60,176 nucleotides of DNA from Saccoglossus kowalevskii (GCF_000003605.2 NW_003133919.1:1-60176), one strand, 5' to 3'; shown: positions 31,456-42,945, counted from the stretch's first letter. Notes: generated by a model not told the origin, from the letters alone. Numbers and translations are program-made.

Positions 31456-31527
31456 GGCGTGATCGTCCAGTGGTTAGGTCATTGCGTTGTGGCCGCAATA
31501 ACCCAGACTCGAATCCTGGTCTCTGCA
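31456..31527 (+). tRNA. tRNA-His (GTG), class G2, decayed
   Basis: Also C54 and C3·U70. Confidence 0.48.
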
Positions 31528-31715
31528 GATTGTGCGATATGTCGTTGTTTTGTTTTGATTCGTATTTTTGAATTCTACATTCAATTCTATTCCAGGGTAA
31601 CAGGTTAGCAAACATAATCACGCAGTCATCATTAACTTTAGATTAAATGCAAGATCAATGCACTATACATCTTCGTCGCTTACTGAGTAACACTTAATCC
31701 GAACTTGACTGGCTA

Positions 31716-31787
31716 GCCGTGATCGTCTAGTGGTTAGGACATTGCGTTGTGGCCGCAATAACCCAGGTTCGAATCCTGGTCTCGGCA
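31716..31787 (+). tRNA. tRNA-His (GTG), consensus
   Basis: Class A, with the TTTTGTTTTG terminator type normally seen after class C. Confidence 0.95.
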
Positions 31788-31976
31788 GATTGTGCGTTAT
31801 GTTTTGTTTTGTTGTTTTGAGTCGTATTTTGGGATTCTACATTCAATACCATTTCAGGGTAACAGATTTGCAAACATAATCACGCAGTCATCATAAACTG
31901 TAGATTAATGCAAGATCAGTGCACTATACATATTCGTCGCTTACTGAGTAGCACGAAATTCGAACATGACTGGCTA

Positions 31977-32048
31977 GCCGTGATCGTCTAGTGGTTAGGA
32001 CATTGCGTTGTGCCCGCAATAACCCAGGTTCGAATCCTGGTCTCGGCA
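31977..32048 (+). tRNA. tRNA-His (GTG), class G
   Basis: C37 only. Confidence 0.8.
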
Positions 32049-32237
32049 GATTGTGCTATATGTAGATCTTGTTGTTTTGTGTCGTAATTTGGGATTCTAC
32101 ATTCAATTCCATTTCAGAGTCACAGGTTACGAAACATAATCACGCAGTCATCGTAAACTGCTGATTAAATGCAAGATCAATGCACTATACATATTCGACG
32201 CTTCCTGAGTAGCACGTAATTCGAACATGACTGGCTA

Positions 32238-32309
32238 GCCGTGAACGTCTAGTGGTTAGGACATTGCGTTGTGGCCGCAATAACCTTTGTTCGAATCCTG
32301 GTCTCGGCA
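32238..32309 (+). tRNA. tRNA-His (GTG), class F with A8
   Basis: Counterpart of 29625. Confidence 0.58.
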
Positions 32310-32500
32310 GATTGTGCGTTATGTCGTTGTTTTGTTGTTTTGAGTCGTATTATGGGATTCTACATTCAATTTTATTCCAGGGTAACAGATTAGCAAACAT
32401 AATCACGCAGTCATCATAAACTGCAGATTAAATGCAAGATCAATGCACTATACTTATTGGTCGCTTAATGCGTAACACGAAACCCGAATATGACTGGCTC

Positions 32501-32572
32501 GCCGTGATCGTCTAGTGGTTAGGGCATTGCGTTGTGGCCGCAATAACACAGGTTCGAATGCTGGTCTCGGCA
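32501..32572 (+). tRNA. tRNA-His (GTG), class E
   Basis: Counterpart of 29888, without C31. Confidence 0.6.
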
Positions 32573-32761
32573 GATTGTGCGATATGTAGTTCTTGTTGTT
32601 TTGAGTCGTATTTTGGTATTCTACATTCAATTTCATTTCAGAGTAACAGGTTAGCAAACATAATCACGCAGTCATCATAAACTGTAGATTAAATGCATTA
32701 TCAATGCACTATACATATTCGACGCTTCCTGAGTAGCACGTAATTCGAACATGACTGGCTA

Positions 32762-32833
32762 GCCGTGAACGTCTAGTGGTTAGGACATTGCGTTGTGGCC
32801 GCAATAACCTTTGTTCGAATCCTGGTCTCGGCA
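32762..32833 (+). tRNA. tRNA-His (GTG), class F with A8
   Basis: Counterpart of 30149. Confidence 0.58.
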
Positions 32834-33024
32834 GATTGTGCGTTATGTCGTTGTTTTGTTGTTTTGAGTCGTATTTTGGGATTCTACATTCAATTCTATT
32901 CCAGGGTAACAGATTAGCAAACATAATCACGCAGTCATCATAAACTGCAGATTAAATGCAAGATCAATGCACTATACTTATTGGTCGCTTAATGCGTAAC
33001 ACGAAATCCGAATATGACTGGCTC

Positions 33025-33096
33025 GCCGTGATCGTCTAGTGGTTAGGGAATTGCGTTGTGGCCGCAATAACACAGGTTCGAATGCTGGTCTCGGCA
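33025..33096 (+). tRNA. tRNA-His (GTG), class E
   Basis: Counterpart of 30412, with G10·A25. Confidence 0.53.
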
Positions 33097-33287
33097 GATT
33101 GTGCGATATGTAGTTCTTGTTGTTTTGAGTCGTATTTTGGAATTCTACATTCAATTCCATTTCAGGGTAACATACAGATTTGCAAACATAATCACGCAGT
33201 CATCATAAACTGTAGATTAATGCAAGATCAATGCACTTACTTTTTTGTCGCTTACTGAGTAGCACGTAATTCGAACATGGCTGGCTA

Positions 33288-33359
33288 GGCGTGATCGTCC
33301 AGTGGTTAGGACCTTGCGTTGTGGCCGCAATAACCCAGGTTCGAATCCTGGTCTCGGCA
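33288..33359 (+). tRNA. tRNA-His (GTG), chimera of G2 and A
   Basis: Counterpart of 30671, with C26. Confidence 0.7.
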
Positions 33360-33551
33360 AATTGTGCGATATGTTGTTTTTGTTGTTGTTTTGAGTCGCA
33401 TTTTGGAATTCTACATTCAATTCCATTTCAGGGTAACAGATTTGCAAACATAATCACGCAGTCATCATAAACTGTAGATTAAATGCAAGATCAATGCACT
33501 ATACTTATTCGTCGCTTACTGAGTAACACTTGATCCGAACTTGACTGGCTA

Positions 33552-33623
33552 GTCGTGATCGTCTAGTGGTTAGGACATTCCGTTGTGCCCGCAATAACCC
33601 AGGTTCGAATCCTGGTCTGGGCA
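33552..33623 (+). tRNA. tRNA-His (GTG), class B with C37
   Basis: Also U2·G71. Confidence 0.6.
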
Positions 33624-33812
33624 GATTGTGCTATATGTAGTTCTTGTTGTTTTGAGTCGTATTTTGGTATTCTACATTCAATTCCATTTCAGAGTAACAG
33701 GTTACGAAACATAATCACACAGTCACCATAAACTGCAGATTAAATGCAAGATCAATGCACTATACATATTCGTCGCTTCATGAGAAGCACGTAATTCGAA
33801 CATGACTGCCTT

Positions 33813-33884
33813 GCCGTGATCGTCTAGTGGTTAGGACATTTCGTTGTGGCCTCAATAACCCAGGTTCGAATCCTGGTCTCGGCA
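33813..33884 (+). tRNA. tRNA-His (GTG), class C
   Basis: No further change. Confidence 0.67.
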
Positions 33885-34074
33885 GATTGTGCGTTATGTT
33901 TTGTTTTGTTGTTTTGAGTCGTATTTTGGGATTCTACATTCAATTCTTTTCCAGGGTAACAGATTAGCAAACATAATCACGCAGTCATCATAAACTGCAG
34001 ATTAAATGCAAGATCAATGCACTATACTTATTCGTCGCTTACTGAGTAACACTTGATCCGAACTTGACTGGCTA

Positions 34075-34146
34075 GTCGTGATCGACTAGTGGTTAGGACA
34101 TTCCGTTGCGGCCGCAATAACCCAGGTTCGAATCCTGGTCTCGGCA
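34075..34146 (+). tRNA. tRNA-His body with Arg anticodon (GCG)
   Basis: GCG at 34108-34110; same changes as 17642. Confidence 0.6.
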
Positions 34147-34333
34147 GATTGTGCGATATGTAGTTCTTGTTGTTTTGAGTCGTATTTTGGAATTCTACAT
34201 TCAATTCCATTTCAGGGTAACAGATTTGCAAACATAATCACGCAGTCATCATAAACTGTAGATTAATGCAAGATCAATGCACTTACTTTTTTGTCGCTTA
34301 CTGAGTAGCACGTAATTCGAACATGGCTGGCTA

Positions 34334-34405
34334 GGCGTGATCGTCCAGTGGTTAGGTCATTGCGTTGTGGCCGCAATAACCCAGACTCGAATCCTGGTCT
34401 CTGCA
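34334..34405 (+). tRNA. tRNA-His (GTG), class G2, decayed
   Basis: Also C54 and C3·U70. The following spacer is unusual (GTCGACGTCG insertion). Confidence 0.48.
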
Positions 34406-34599
34406 GATTGTGCGATATGTCGACGTCGTTGTTTTGTTTTGATTCGTATTTTGGGATTCTACATTCAATTCTTTTCCAGGGTAACAGGTGAGCAAACATA
34501 ATCATGCAGTCATCATAAACTGCAGATTAAATGCAATATCAATGCACTATACATATTCGACGCTTCCTGAGTAGCACGTAATTCGAACATGACTGGCTA

Positions 34600-34671
34600 G
34601 CCGTGATCGTCTAGTGGTTAGGACATTGCGTTGTGGCCGCAATAACCTTGGTTCGAATCCTGGTCTCGGCA
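34600..34671 (+). tRNA. tRNA-His (GTG), class F
   Basis: No further change. Confidence 0.8.
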
Positions 34672-34862
34672 GATTGTGCGTTATGTCGTTGTTTTGTTGT
34701 TTTGAGTCGTATTTTGGGATTCTACATTCAATTCTATTCCAGGGTAACAGATTAGTAAACATAATCACGCAGTCATCATAAACTGCAGATAAAATGCAAG
34801 ATTAATGCACTATACTTATTGGTCGCTTACTGCGTAACACGAAATCCGAATATGACTGGCTC

Positions 34863-34934
34863 GCCGTGATCGTCTAGTGGTTAGGGCATTGCGTTGTGGC
34901 CGCAATAACACAGGTTCGAATGCTGGTCTCGGCA
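34863..34934 (+). tRNA. tRNA-His (GTG), class E
   Basis: No further change beyond a G24 wobble. Confidence 0.6.
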
Positions 34935-35122
34935 GATTGTGCTATATGTAGTTCTTGTTGTTTTGAGTCGTATTTTGGTATTCTACATTCAATTCCATTT
35001 CAGAGTAACAGATTTGCAAACATAATCACGCAGTCATCATAAACTGTAGATTAATGCAAGATCAATGCACTATGCTTATTCGTCGCTTACTGAGTAACAC
35101 TTGATCCGAACTTGACTGGCTA

Positions 35123-35194
35123 GCCGTGATCGTCTAGTGGTTAGGACATTCCGTTGTGGCCGCAATAACCCAGGTTCGAATCCTGGTCTGGGCA
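35123..35194 (+). tRNA. tRNA-His (GTG), class B
   Basis: No further change. Confidence 0.7.
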
Positions 35195-35383
35195 GATTGT
35201 GCTATATGTAGTTCTTGTTGTTTTGAGTCGTATTTTGGTATTCTACATTCAATTCCATTTCAGAGTAACAGGTTACGAAACATAATCACGCAGTCATCAT
35301 AAACTGCAGATTAAATGCAAGATCAATGCACTATACATATTCGTCGCTTCATGAGAAGCACGCAATTCGAACATGACTGCCTT

Positions 35384-35454
35384 GCGTGATCGTCTAGTGG
35401 GTAGGACATTTCGTTGTGGCCTCAATAACCCAGGTTCGAATCGTGGTCTCGGCA
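35384..35454 (+). pseudogene. tRNA-His pseudogene, short acceptor
   Basis: 71 nt, like 5751, plus G52·G62. Confidence 0.75.
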
Positions 35455-35644
35455 GATTGTGCGTTATGTATTGTTTTGTTGTTTTGAGTCGTATTTTGGG
35501 AATCTACATTCAATACTTTTCCAGGGTAACAGGTGAGCAAACATAATCACGCAGTCATCATAAACTGCAGATTAAATGCAATATCAATGCACTATACTTA
35601 TTCGTCGCTTACTGAGTAGCACGATATCCGAACATGGCTGGCTA

Positions 35645-35716
35645 GCCGTGATCGTCTAGTGGTTAGGTCATTGCGTTGTGGCCGCAATAACCCAGATTCG
35701 AATCCTGGTCTCGGCA
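35645..35716 (+). tRNA. tRNA-His (GTG), class D with U24
   Basis: A53·C61 and U11·U24. Confidence 0.7.
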
Positions 35717-35904
35717 GATTGTGCGATATGTCGTTGTTTTGTTTTGATTCGTATTTTTGAATTCTACATTCAATTCTATTCCAGGGTAACAGGTTAGCAA
35801 ACATAATCACGCAGTCATCATAAACTTTAGATTAAATGCAAGATCAATGCACTCTACTTATTCGTCGCTTACTGACTAACATTTAATCCGAACATGACTG
35901 GCTA

Positions 35905-35976
35905 GCCGTGATCGTCTAGTGGTTAGGACATTGCGTTGTGGCCGCAATAACCCAGGTTCGAATCCTGGTCTGGGCA
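35905..35976 (+). tRNA. tRNA-His (GTG), G69 variant
   Basis: G4·G69 with a fully paired anticodon stem. Confidence 0.78.
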
Positions 35977-36165
35977 GATTATGCTATATGTATTTCTTGT
36001 TGTTTTGAGTCGTATTTTGGTATTCTACATTTAATTCCATTTCAGAGTAACAGGTTACGAAACATAATCACGCAGTCATCATAAACTGCAGATTAAATGC
36101 AAGATCAATGCACTATACATATTCGTCACTTACTGAATAGCACGAAATTCGAACACGACAGGCTA

Positions 36166-36237
36166 GCCGTGATCGTCTAGTGGTTAGGACATTGCGTTGT
36201 GCCCGCAATAACCCAGGTTCGAATCCTGGTCTCGGCA
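36166..36237 (+). tRNA. tRNA-His (GTG), class G
   Basis: C37 only. Confidence 0.8.
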
Positions 36238-36426
36238 GATTGTGCGATATGTAGTTCTTGTTGTTTTGAGTCGTATTTTGGGATTCTACATTCAATTCCA
36301 TTTCAGAGTAACAGGTTATGAAACATAATCACGCAGTCATCATAAACTGCAGATTAAATGCAAGATCAATGCACTATATTTATTCGTCGCTTACTGAGTA
36401 ACACTTGATTCGAACTTGACGGGCTA

Positions 36427-36498
36427 GCCGTGATCGTCTGTTGGTTAGGACATTCCGTTGTGGCCGCAATAACCCAGGTTCGAATCCTGGTCTGGGCA
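36427..36498 (+). tRNA. tRNA-His (GTG), class B
   Basis: D arm TCTGTTGG, as at 6533. Confidence 0.65.
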
Positions 36499-36687
36499 GA
36501 TTGTGCTATATGTAGTTCTTGTTGTTTTGAGTCGTATTTTGGTATTCTACATTCAATTCCATTTCAGAGTAACAGGTTACGAAACATAATCATGCAGTCA
36601 TCATAAACTGCAGATTAAATGCAAGATCAATGCACTATACATATTCGTCGCTTCATGAGAAGCACGTAATTCGAACATGACTGCCTT

Positions 36688-36759
36688 GCCGTGATCGTCT
36701 AGTGGTTAGGACATTGCGTTGTGGCCTCAATAACCCAGATTCGAATCCTGGTCTCGGCA
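36688..36759 (+). tRNA. tRNA-His (GTG), U40/A53 variant
   Basis: C30·U40 and A53·C61. Confidence 0.67.
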
Positions 36760-36949
36760 GATTGTGCGTTATGTTTTGTTTTGATGTTTTGAGTCGTATT
36801 TTGGGATTCTACATTCAATTCTTTTCCAGGGTAACAGGTAAGCAAACATAATCACGCAGTCATCATGAACTGCAGATTAAATGCAAGATCAATGCACTAT
36901 ACTTATTCGTCGCTTACTGCGTAACACGTAATCCGAACATGACTGGCTA

Positions 36950-37021
36950 GCCGTGATCGTCTAGTGGTTAGGACATTGCGTTGTGGCCTCAATAACCCAG
37001 ATTCGAATCCTGGTCTTCGCA
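36950..37021 (+). tRNA. tRNA-His (GTG), U40/A53 variant, decayed
   Basis: 3' acceptor strand TCTTCGC adds G4·U69 and C3·C70. Confidence 0.52.
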
Positions 37022-37211
37022 GATTGTGCGTTATGTTTTGTTTTGTTGTTTTGAGTCGTATTTTGGGTTTCTACATTCAATTCCATTTCAGGGTAACAGA
37101 TTTGCAAACATAATCACGTACTCATCATAAACTGTAGATTAAATGCAAGATCAATGCACTATACTTATTCGTCGCTTACTGAGTAACACTTGATCCGAAC
37201 TTGACTGGCTA

Positions 37212-37283
37212 GCCGTGATCGTCTCGTGGTTAGGACATTCTGTTGTGGCCGCAATAACCCAGGTTCGAATCCTGGTCTCGGCA
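37212..37283 (+). tRNA. tRNA-His (GTG), C29/U30 variant
   Basis: C29·C41 and U30·G40; D arm TCTCGTGG. Confidence 0.7.
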
Positions 37284-37472
37284 GATTGTGCTATATGTAG
37301 TTCTTGTTGTTTTGAGTCGTATTTTGGTATTCTACATTCAATTCCATTTCAGAGTAACAGGTTACGAAACATAATCACGCAGTCATCATAAACTGCAGAT
37401 TAAATGCAAGATCAATGCACTATACACATTCGTCACTTCATGAGAAGCACGTAATTCGAACATGACTGCCTT

Positions 37473-37544
37473 GCCGTGATCGTCTAGTGGTTAGGACATT
37501 TCGTTGTGGCCTCAATAACCCAGGTTCGAATCCTGGTCTCGGCA
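37473..37544 (+). tRNA. tRNA-His (GTG), class C
   Basis: Followed by GGTTG instead of GATTG. Confidence 0.67.
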
Positions 37545-37733
37545 GGTTGTGCGTAATGTTTTGTTTTGTTGTTTTGAGTCGTATTTTGGGATTCTACATT
37601 CAATTCTTTTCCAGGGTACAGGTTAGCAAACATAATCACGCAGTCATCATAAACTGCAGATTAAATGCAATATCAATGCACTCTACTTATTCGTCGCTTA
37701 CTGAGTAGCACGATATCCGAACATGGCTGGCTA

Positions 37734-37805
37734 GCCGTGATCGTCTAGTGGTTAGGACATTGCGTTGTGGCCGCAATAACCCAGATTCGAATCCTGGTCT
37801 CGGCA
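37734..37805 (+). tRNA. tRNA-His (GTG), class D
   Basis: A53·C61 only. Confidence 0.78.
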
Positions 37806-37991
37806 GATTGTGCTATATGTAGTTCTTGTTGTTTTGAGTCTATTTTGGGATACTACATTCAATTCCATTTCAGAGTAACAGGTTACGGAACATAATCACG
37901 CTGTCATCATAACTGCAGATAAAATGCAAGATCAATGCACTTACGTTTTTGTCGCTTACTGAGTAGCATGTAATTCGAACATGGCTGGCTA

Positions 37992-38063
37992 GCCGTGATC
38001 GTCTAGTGGTTAGGTCATTGCGTTGTGGCCGCAATAACCCAGATTCGAATCCTGGTCTCGGCA
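37992..38063 (+). tRNA. tRNA-His (GTG), class D with U24
   Basis: A53·C61 and U11·U24. Confidence 0.7.
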
Positions 38064-38251
38064 GATTGTGCGATATGTCGTTGTTTTGTTTTGATTCGTA
38101 TTTTTGAATTCTACATTCAATTCTATTCCAGGGTAACAGGTTAGCAAACATAATCACGCAGTCATCATAAACTTTAGATTAAATGCAAGATCAATGCACT
38201 ATACTTATTCGTTGCTTACTGCGTAACACGTAATCCGAATATGACTGGCTA

Positions 38252-38323
38252 GCCGTGATCGTCTAGTGGTTAGGGCATTGCGTTGTGGCCGCAATAACAC
38301 AGGTTCGAATGCTGGTCTCGGCA
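38252..38323 (+). tRNA. tRNA-His (GTG), class E
   Basis: With U11·G24 wobble. Confidence 0.6.
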
Positions 38324-38514
38324 GATTGTGCGATAAGTCGTTGTTTTGTTGTTTTGAGTCGTATTTTGGGATTCTACATTCAATTCCATTTCAGAGTAAC
38401 AGGTTACGAAACATAATCACGCAGTCATCATAAACTGCCGATTAAATGCAAGATCAATGCAGTATACATATTCGTCACTTACTGAATAGCACGTAATTCG
38501 AACATGACTAGCTA

Positions 38515-38586
38515 GCCGTGATCGTCTAGTGGTTAGGACATTGCGTTGTGCCCGCAATAACCCAGGTTCGAATCCTGGTCTCGGCA
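38515..38586 (+). tRNA. tRNA-His (GTG), class G
   Basis: C37; the 5' flank is GACTAGCTA. Confidence 0.8.
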
Positions 38587-38774
38587 GATTGTGCTATATT
38601 TAGTTCTTATTGTTTTGAGTCGTATTTTGGGATTATACATTCAATTCCATTTCAGAGTAACAGGTTACGAAACAAAATCACGCAGCCATCATAAACTGTA
38701 GATTAATGCAAGATCAATGCACTATACATATTCGTCGCTTCCTGAGTAGCACGAAATTCGAACATGACTGGCTA

Positions 38775-38846
38775 GCCGTGATCGTCTGTTGGTTAGGACA
38801 TTCCGTTGTGGCCGCAATAACCCAGGTTCGAATCCTGGTCTGGGCA
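38775..38846 (+). tRNA. tRNA-His (GTG), class B
   Basis: D arm TCTGTTGG. Confidence 0.65.
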
Positions 38847-39035
38847 GATTGTGCTATATGTAGTTCTTGTTGTTTTGAGTCGTATTTTGGTATTCTACAT
38901 TCAATTCCATTTCAGAGTAACAGGTTACGAAACATAATCATGCAGTCATCATAAACTGCAGATTAAATGCAAGATCAATGCACTATACATATTCGTCGCT
39001 TCATGAGAAGCACGTAATTCGAACATGACTGCCTT

Positions 39036-39107
39036 GCCGTGATCGTCTAGTGGTTAGGACATTGCGTTGTGGCCTCAATAACCCAGATTCGAATCCTGGT
39101 CTCGGCA
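39036..39107 (+). tRNA. tRNA-His (GTG), U40/A53 variant
   Basis: Same as 36688. Confidence 0.67.
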
Positions 39108-39297
39108 GATTGTGCGTTATGTTTTGTTTTGATGTTTTGAGTCGTATTTTGGGATTCTACATTCAATTCTTTTCCAGGGTAACAGGTAAGCAAACATAAT
39201 CACGCAGTCATCATGAACTGCAGATTAAATGCAAGATCAATGCACTATACTTATTGGTCGCTTACTGCGTAACACGAAATCCGAATATGACTGGCTC

Positions 39298-39369
39298 GCC
39301 GTGATCGTCTAGTGGTTAGGACATTGCGTTGTGGCCGCAATAACCCAGATTCGAATCCTGGTCTCGGCA
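39298..39369 (+). tRNA. tRNA-His (GTG), class D
   Basis: A53·C61. Its 5' flank (GGCTC) is the type normally found before class E, so the unit may be recombinant. Confidence 0.78.
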
Positions 39370-39557
39370 GATTGTGCGATATGTTGTTGTTTTGTTTTGA
39401 TTCGTATTTTTGAATTCTACATTCAATTCTTTTCCAGGGTAACAGGTTAGCAAACATAATCACGCAGTCATCATAAACTTTAGATTAAATGCAAGATCAA
39501 TGCACTATACTTATTCGTCGCTTACTGAGTAACACTTGATCTGAACATGACTGGCTA

Positions 39558-39629
39558 GCCGTGATCGTCTAGTGGTTAGGACATTCCGTTGTGGCCGCAA
39601 TAACCCAGGTTCGAATCCTGGTCTGGGCA
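39558..39629 (+). tRNA. tRNA-His (GTG), class B
   Basis: No further change. Confidence 0.7.
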
Positions 39630-39821
39630 GATTGTGCTATATGTAGTTCTTGTTGTTGTTTTAAGTCGTATTTTGGTATTCTACATTCAATTCTATTCCA
39701 GGGTAACAGGTCAGCAAACATAATCACGCAGTCATCATAAACTGTAGATTAAATGCATTATCAATGCACTATACTTATTCGTCGGTTACTGAGTTGCACC
39801 TAATCAGAACATGACTGGCTA

Positions 39822-39893
39822 GTCGTGATCGTCTCGTGGATAGGACATTGCATTGTGAACGCAATAACCCAGGTTCGAATCCTGGTCTCCGCA
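39822..39893 (+). tRNA. tRNA-His (GTG), class H
   Basis: Same as 13828. Confidence 0.6.
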
Positions 39894-40084
39894 GATTGTG
39901 CGTTATGTCGTTGCTTTGTTGTTTTGAGTTGTATTTTGGGATACTACATTCAATTCTTTTCCAGGGTAACAGGTTTGCAAACATAATCACGCAGTCATCA
40001 TAAACTGTAGATTAAATGCAATATCAATGCACTATACTTATTCGTCGCTTACTGAGTAGCACGATATCCGAACATGGCTGGCTA

Positions 40085-40156
40085 GCCGTGATCGTCTAGT
40101 GGTTAGGACATTCCGTTGTGGCCGCAATAACCCAGATTCGAATCCTGGTCTCGGCA
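40085..40156 (+). tRNA. tRNA-His (GTG), class D with C29
   Basis: A53·C61 and C29·C41. Confidence 0.65.
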
Positions 40157-40344
40157 GATTGTGCTGTATGTAGTTCTTGTTGTTTTGAGTCGTATTTTGG
40201 TATTCTACATTCAATTCCATTTCAGAGTAACAGGTTACGGAACATAATCACGCAGTCATCATAAACTGCAGATAAAATGCAAGATCAATGCACTTACTTT
40301 TTTGTCGCTTACTGAGTAGCACGTAATTCGAACATGGCTGGCTA

Positions 40345-40416
40345 GGCGTGATCGTCCAGTGGTTAGGTCATTGCGTTGTGGCCGCAATAACCCAGATTCG
40401 AATCCTGGTCTCGGCA
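40345..40416 (+). tRNA. tRNA-His (GTG), class G2
   Basis: Same as 14351. Confidence 0.55.
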
Positions 40417-40604
40417 GATTGTGCGATATGTTGTTGTTTTGTTTTGATTCGTATTTTTGAATTCTACATTCAATTCTATTCCAGGGTAACAGGTTAGCAA
40501 ACATAATCACGCAGTCATCATAAACTTTAGATTAAATGCAAGATCAATGCACTATACATATTCGTCGCTTACTGAGTAACACTTGATCCGAACTTGACTG
40601 GCTA

Positions 40605-40676
40605 GCCGTGATCGTCTAGTGGTTAGGACATTGCGTTGTGGCCGCAATAACTCAGGTTCGAATCCTGGTCTGGGCA
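40605..40676 (+). tRNA. tRNA-His (GTG), G69 variant
   Basis: G4·G69 and U49·G65, as at 14872. Confidence 0.75.
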
Positions 40677-40864
40677 GATTGTGCTATATGTAGTTCTTGT
40701 TGTTTTGAGTCGTATTTTGGAATTCTACATTCAATTCCATTTCAGGGTAACAGATTTGCAAACATAATCACGCAGTCATCATAAACTGTAGATTAATGCA
40801 AGATCAATGCACTATACATATTCGTCGCTTACTGAGTAGCACGAAATTCGAACATGACTGGCTA

Positions 40865-40931
40865 GCCGTGATCGTCTAGTGGTTAGGACATTGCGTTGTG
40901 GCCGCAATAATTCAGGTTCGAATCCTGGGCA
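40865..40931 (+). pseudogene. tRNA-His pseudogene, 3' deletion
   Basis: 67 nt: five bases are missing across the T-stem/acceptor junction (CCTGGGCA), so the acceptor stem cannot form fully. Confidence 0.85.
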
Positions 40932-41119
40932 GATTGTGCTATATGTAGTTCTTGTTGTTTTGAGTCGTATTTTGGAATTCTACATTCAATTCCATTTCAG
41001 GGTAACAGATTTGCAAACATAATCACGCAGTCATCATAAACTGTAGATTAATGCAAGATCAATGCACTATACATATTCGTCGCTTACTGAGTAGCACGAA
41101 ATTCGAACATGACTGGCTA

Positions 41120-41191
41120 GCCGTGATCGTCTTGTGGTTAGGACATTGCCTTGTGCCCGCAATAACCCAGGTTCGAATCCTGGTCTGGGAA
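41120..41191 (+). tRNA. tRNA-His (GTG), class G, decayed
   Basis: C37, C31·C39, G4·G69 and G1·A72. Confidence 0.48.
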
Positions 41192-41380
41192 GATTGTGCT
41201 ATATGTAGTTCTTGTTGTTTTGAGTCGTATTTTGGTATTCTACATTCAATTCCATTTCAGAGTAACAGGTTACGAAACATAATCACGCAGTCATCATAAA
41301 CTGCAGATTAAATGCAAGATCAATGCACTATACATATTCGTCGCTTCATGAGAAGCACGTAATTCGAACATGACTGCCTT

Positions 41381-41452
41381 GCCGTGATCGTCTAGTGGTT
41401 AGGACATTTCGTTCTGGCCTCAATAACCCAGGTTCGAATCCTGGTCTCGGCA
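41381..41452 (+). tRNA. tRNA-His body with Gln anticodon (CTG)
   Basis: Loop TTCTGGC puts CTG at 41414-41416 (reads CAG, Gln). Class C stem mismatches. Confidence 0.6.
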
Positions 41453-41641
41453 GATTGTGCTATATGTAGTTCTTGTTGTTTTGAGTCGTATTTTGGTATT
41501 CTACATTCAATTCCATTTCAGAGTAACAGGTTACGAAACATAATCACGCAGTCATCATAAACTGCAGATTAAATGCAAGATCTATGCACTATACATATTC
41601 GTCGCTTCATGAGAAGCACGTAATTCGAACATGACTGCCTT

Positions 41642-41713
41642 GCCGTGATCGTCTAGTGGTTAGGACATTTCGTTGTGGCCTCAATAACCCAGGTTCGAAT
41701 CCTGGTCTCGGCA
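41642..41713 (+). tRNA. tRNA-His (GTG), class C
   Basis: No further change. Confidence 0.67.
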
Positions 41714-41903
41714 GATTGTGCATTATGTTTTGTTTTGTTGTTTTGAGTCGTATTTTGGGATTCTACATTCAATTTTTTTCCAGGGTAACAGGTGAGCAAA
41801 CATAATCACGCAGTCATCATAAACTGCAGATTAAATGCAAGATCAATGCACTATACTTATTCGTCGCTTACTGAGTAGCACGATATCCGAACATGGCTGG
41901 CTA

Positions 41904-41975
41904 GCCGTGATCGTCTAGTGGTTAGGTCATTGCGTTGTGGCCGCAATAACCCAGATTCGAATCCTGGTCTCGGCA
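41904..41975 (+). tRNA. tRNA-His (GTG), class D with U24
   Basis: A53·C61 and U11·U24. Confidence 0.7.
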
Positions 41976-42163
41976 GATTGTGCGATATGTCGTTGTTTTG
42001 TTTTGATTCGTATTATTGAATTCTACATTCAATTCTATTCCAGGGTAACAGGTTAGCAAACATAATCACGCAGTCATCATAAACTGCAGATTAAATGCAA
42101 AATCAATGCACTATACTTATTGGTCGCTTACTGCGTAACACGAAATCCGAATATGACTGGCTC

Positions 42164-42235
42164 GCCGTGATCGTCTAGTGGTTAGGGCATTGCGTTGTGG
42201 CCGCAATAACACAGGTTCGAATGCTAGTCTCGGCA
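42164..42235 (+). tRNA. tRNA-His (GTG), class E
   Basis: Also C50·A64. Confidence 0.52.
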
Positions 42236-42424
42236 GATTGTGCGATATGTAGTTCTTGTTGTTTTGAGTCGTATTTTGGTGTTCTACATTCAATTCCATT
42301 TCAGAGTAACAGGTTAGCAAACATTATCACGCAGTCATCATAAACTGCAGATTAAATGCAAGATCAATGCACTATACATATTCGTCGCTTCATGAGAAGC
42401 ACGTAATTCGAACATGACTGCCTT

Positions 42425-42496
42425 GCCGTGATCGTCTAGTGGTTAGGACAGTTCGTTGTGGCCTCAATAACCCAGGTTCGAATCCTGGTCTCGGCA
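42425..42496 (+). tRNA. tRNA-His (GTG), class C with G27
   Basis: Same as 19469. Confidence 0.55.
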
Positions 42497-42685
42497 GATT
42501 GTGCGTTATGTTTTGTTTTGTTGTTTTGGTCGTATTTTGGGATTCTACATTCAATTCTTTTCCAGGGTAACAGGTGAGCAAACATAATCACGCAGTCATC
42601 ATAAACTGCAGATTAAATGCAATATCAATGCACTATACTTATTCGTCGCTTACTGAGTAGCACGATATCCGAACATGGCTGGATA

Positions 42686-42757
42686 GCCGTGATCGTCTAG
42701 TGGTTAGGTCATTGCGTTGTGGCCGCAATAATCCAGATTCGAATCCTGGTCTCGGCA
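42686..42757 (+). tRNA. tRNA-His (GTG), class D with U24
   Basis: Variable loop TAAT, as at 19730. Confidence 0.68.
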
Positions 42758-42945
42758 GATTGTGCGATATGTCGTTGCTTTGTTTTGATTCGTGTTTTTG
42801 AATTCTACATTCAATTCTATTCCAGGGTAACAGATTAGCAAACATAATCACGCAGTCATCACAAACTTTAGATTAAATGCAAGATCAATGCACTATACTT
42901 ATTCGTCGCTTACTGAGTAACACTTGATCCGAACATGACTGGCTT

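Larger units (their letters stand above)
32193..33990 (+). repeat. second copy of the 29.6-31.4 kb block
   Basis: Adjacent local copy ten units downstream, with a 4-bp insertion near 33171 that the first copy lacks. Confidence 0.85.
36500..38510 (+). repeat. block duplicated at about 51358-53370 (offset 14858-14860)
   Basis: Units 36688 to 38252 match 51546 to 53112. Small deletions near 37841 and 37912 in the first copy explain the 2-bp shift in offset. Confidence 0.85.
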
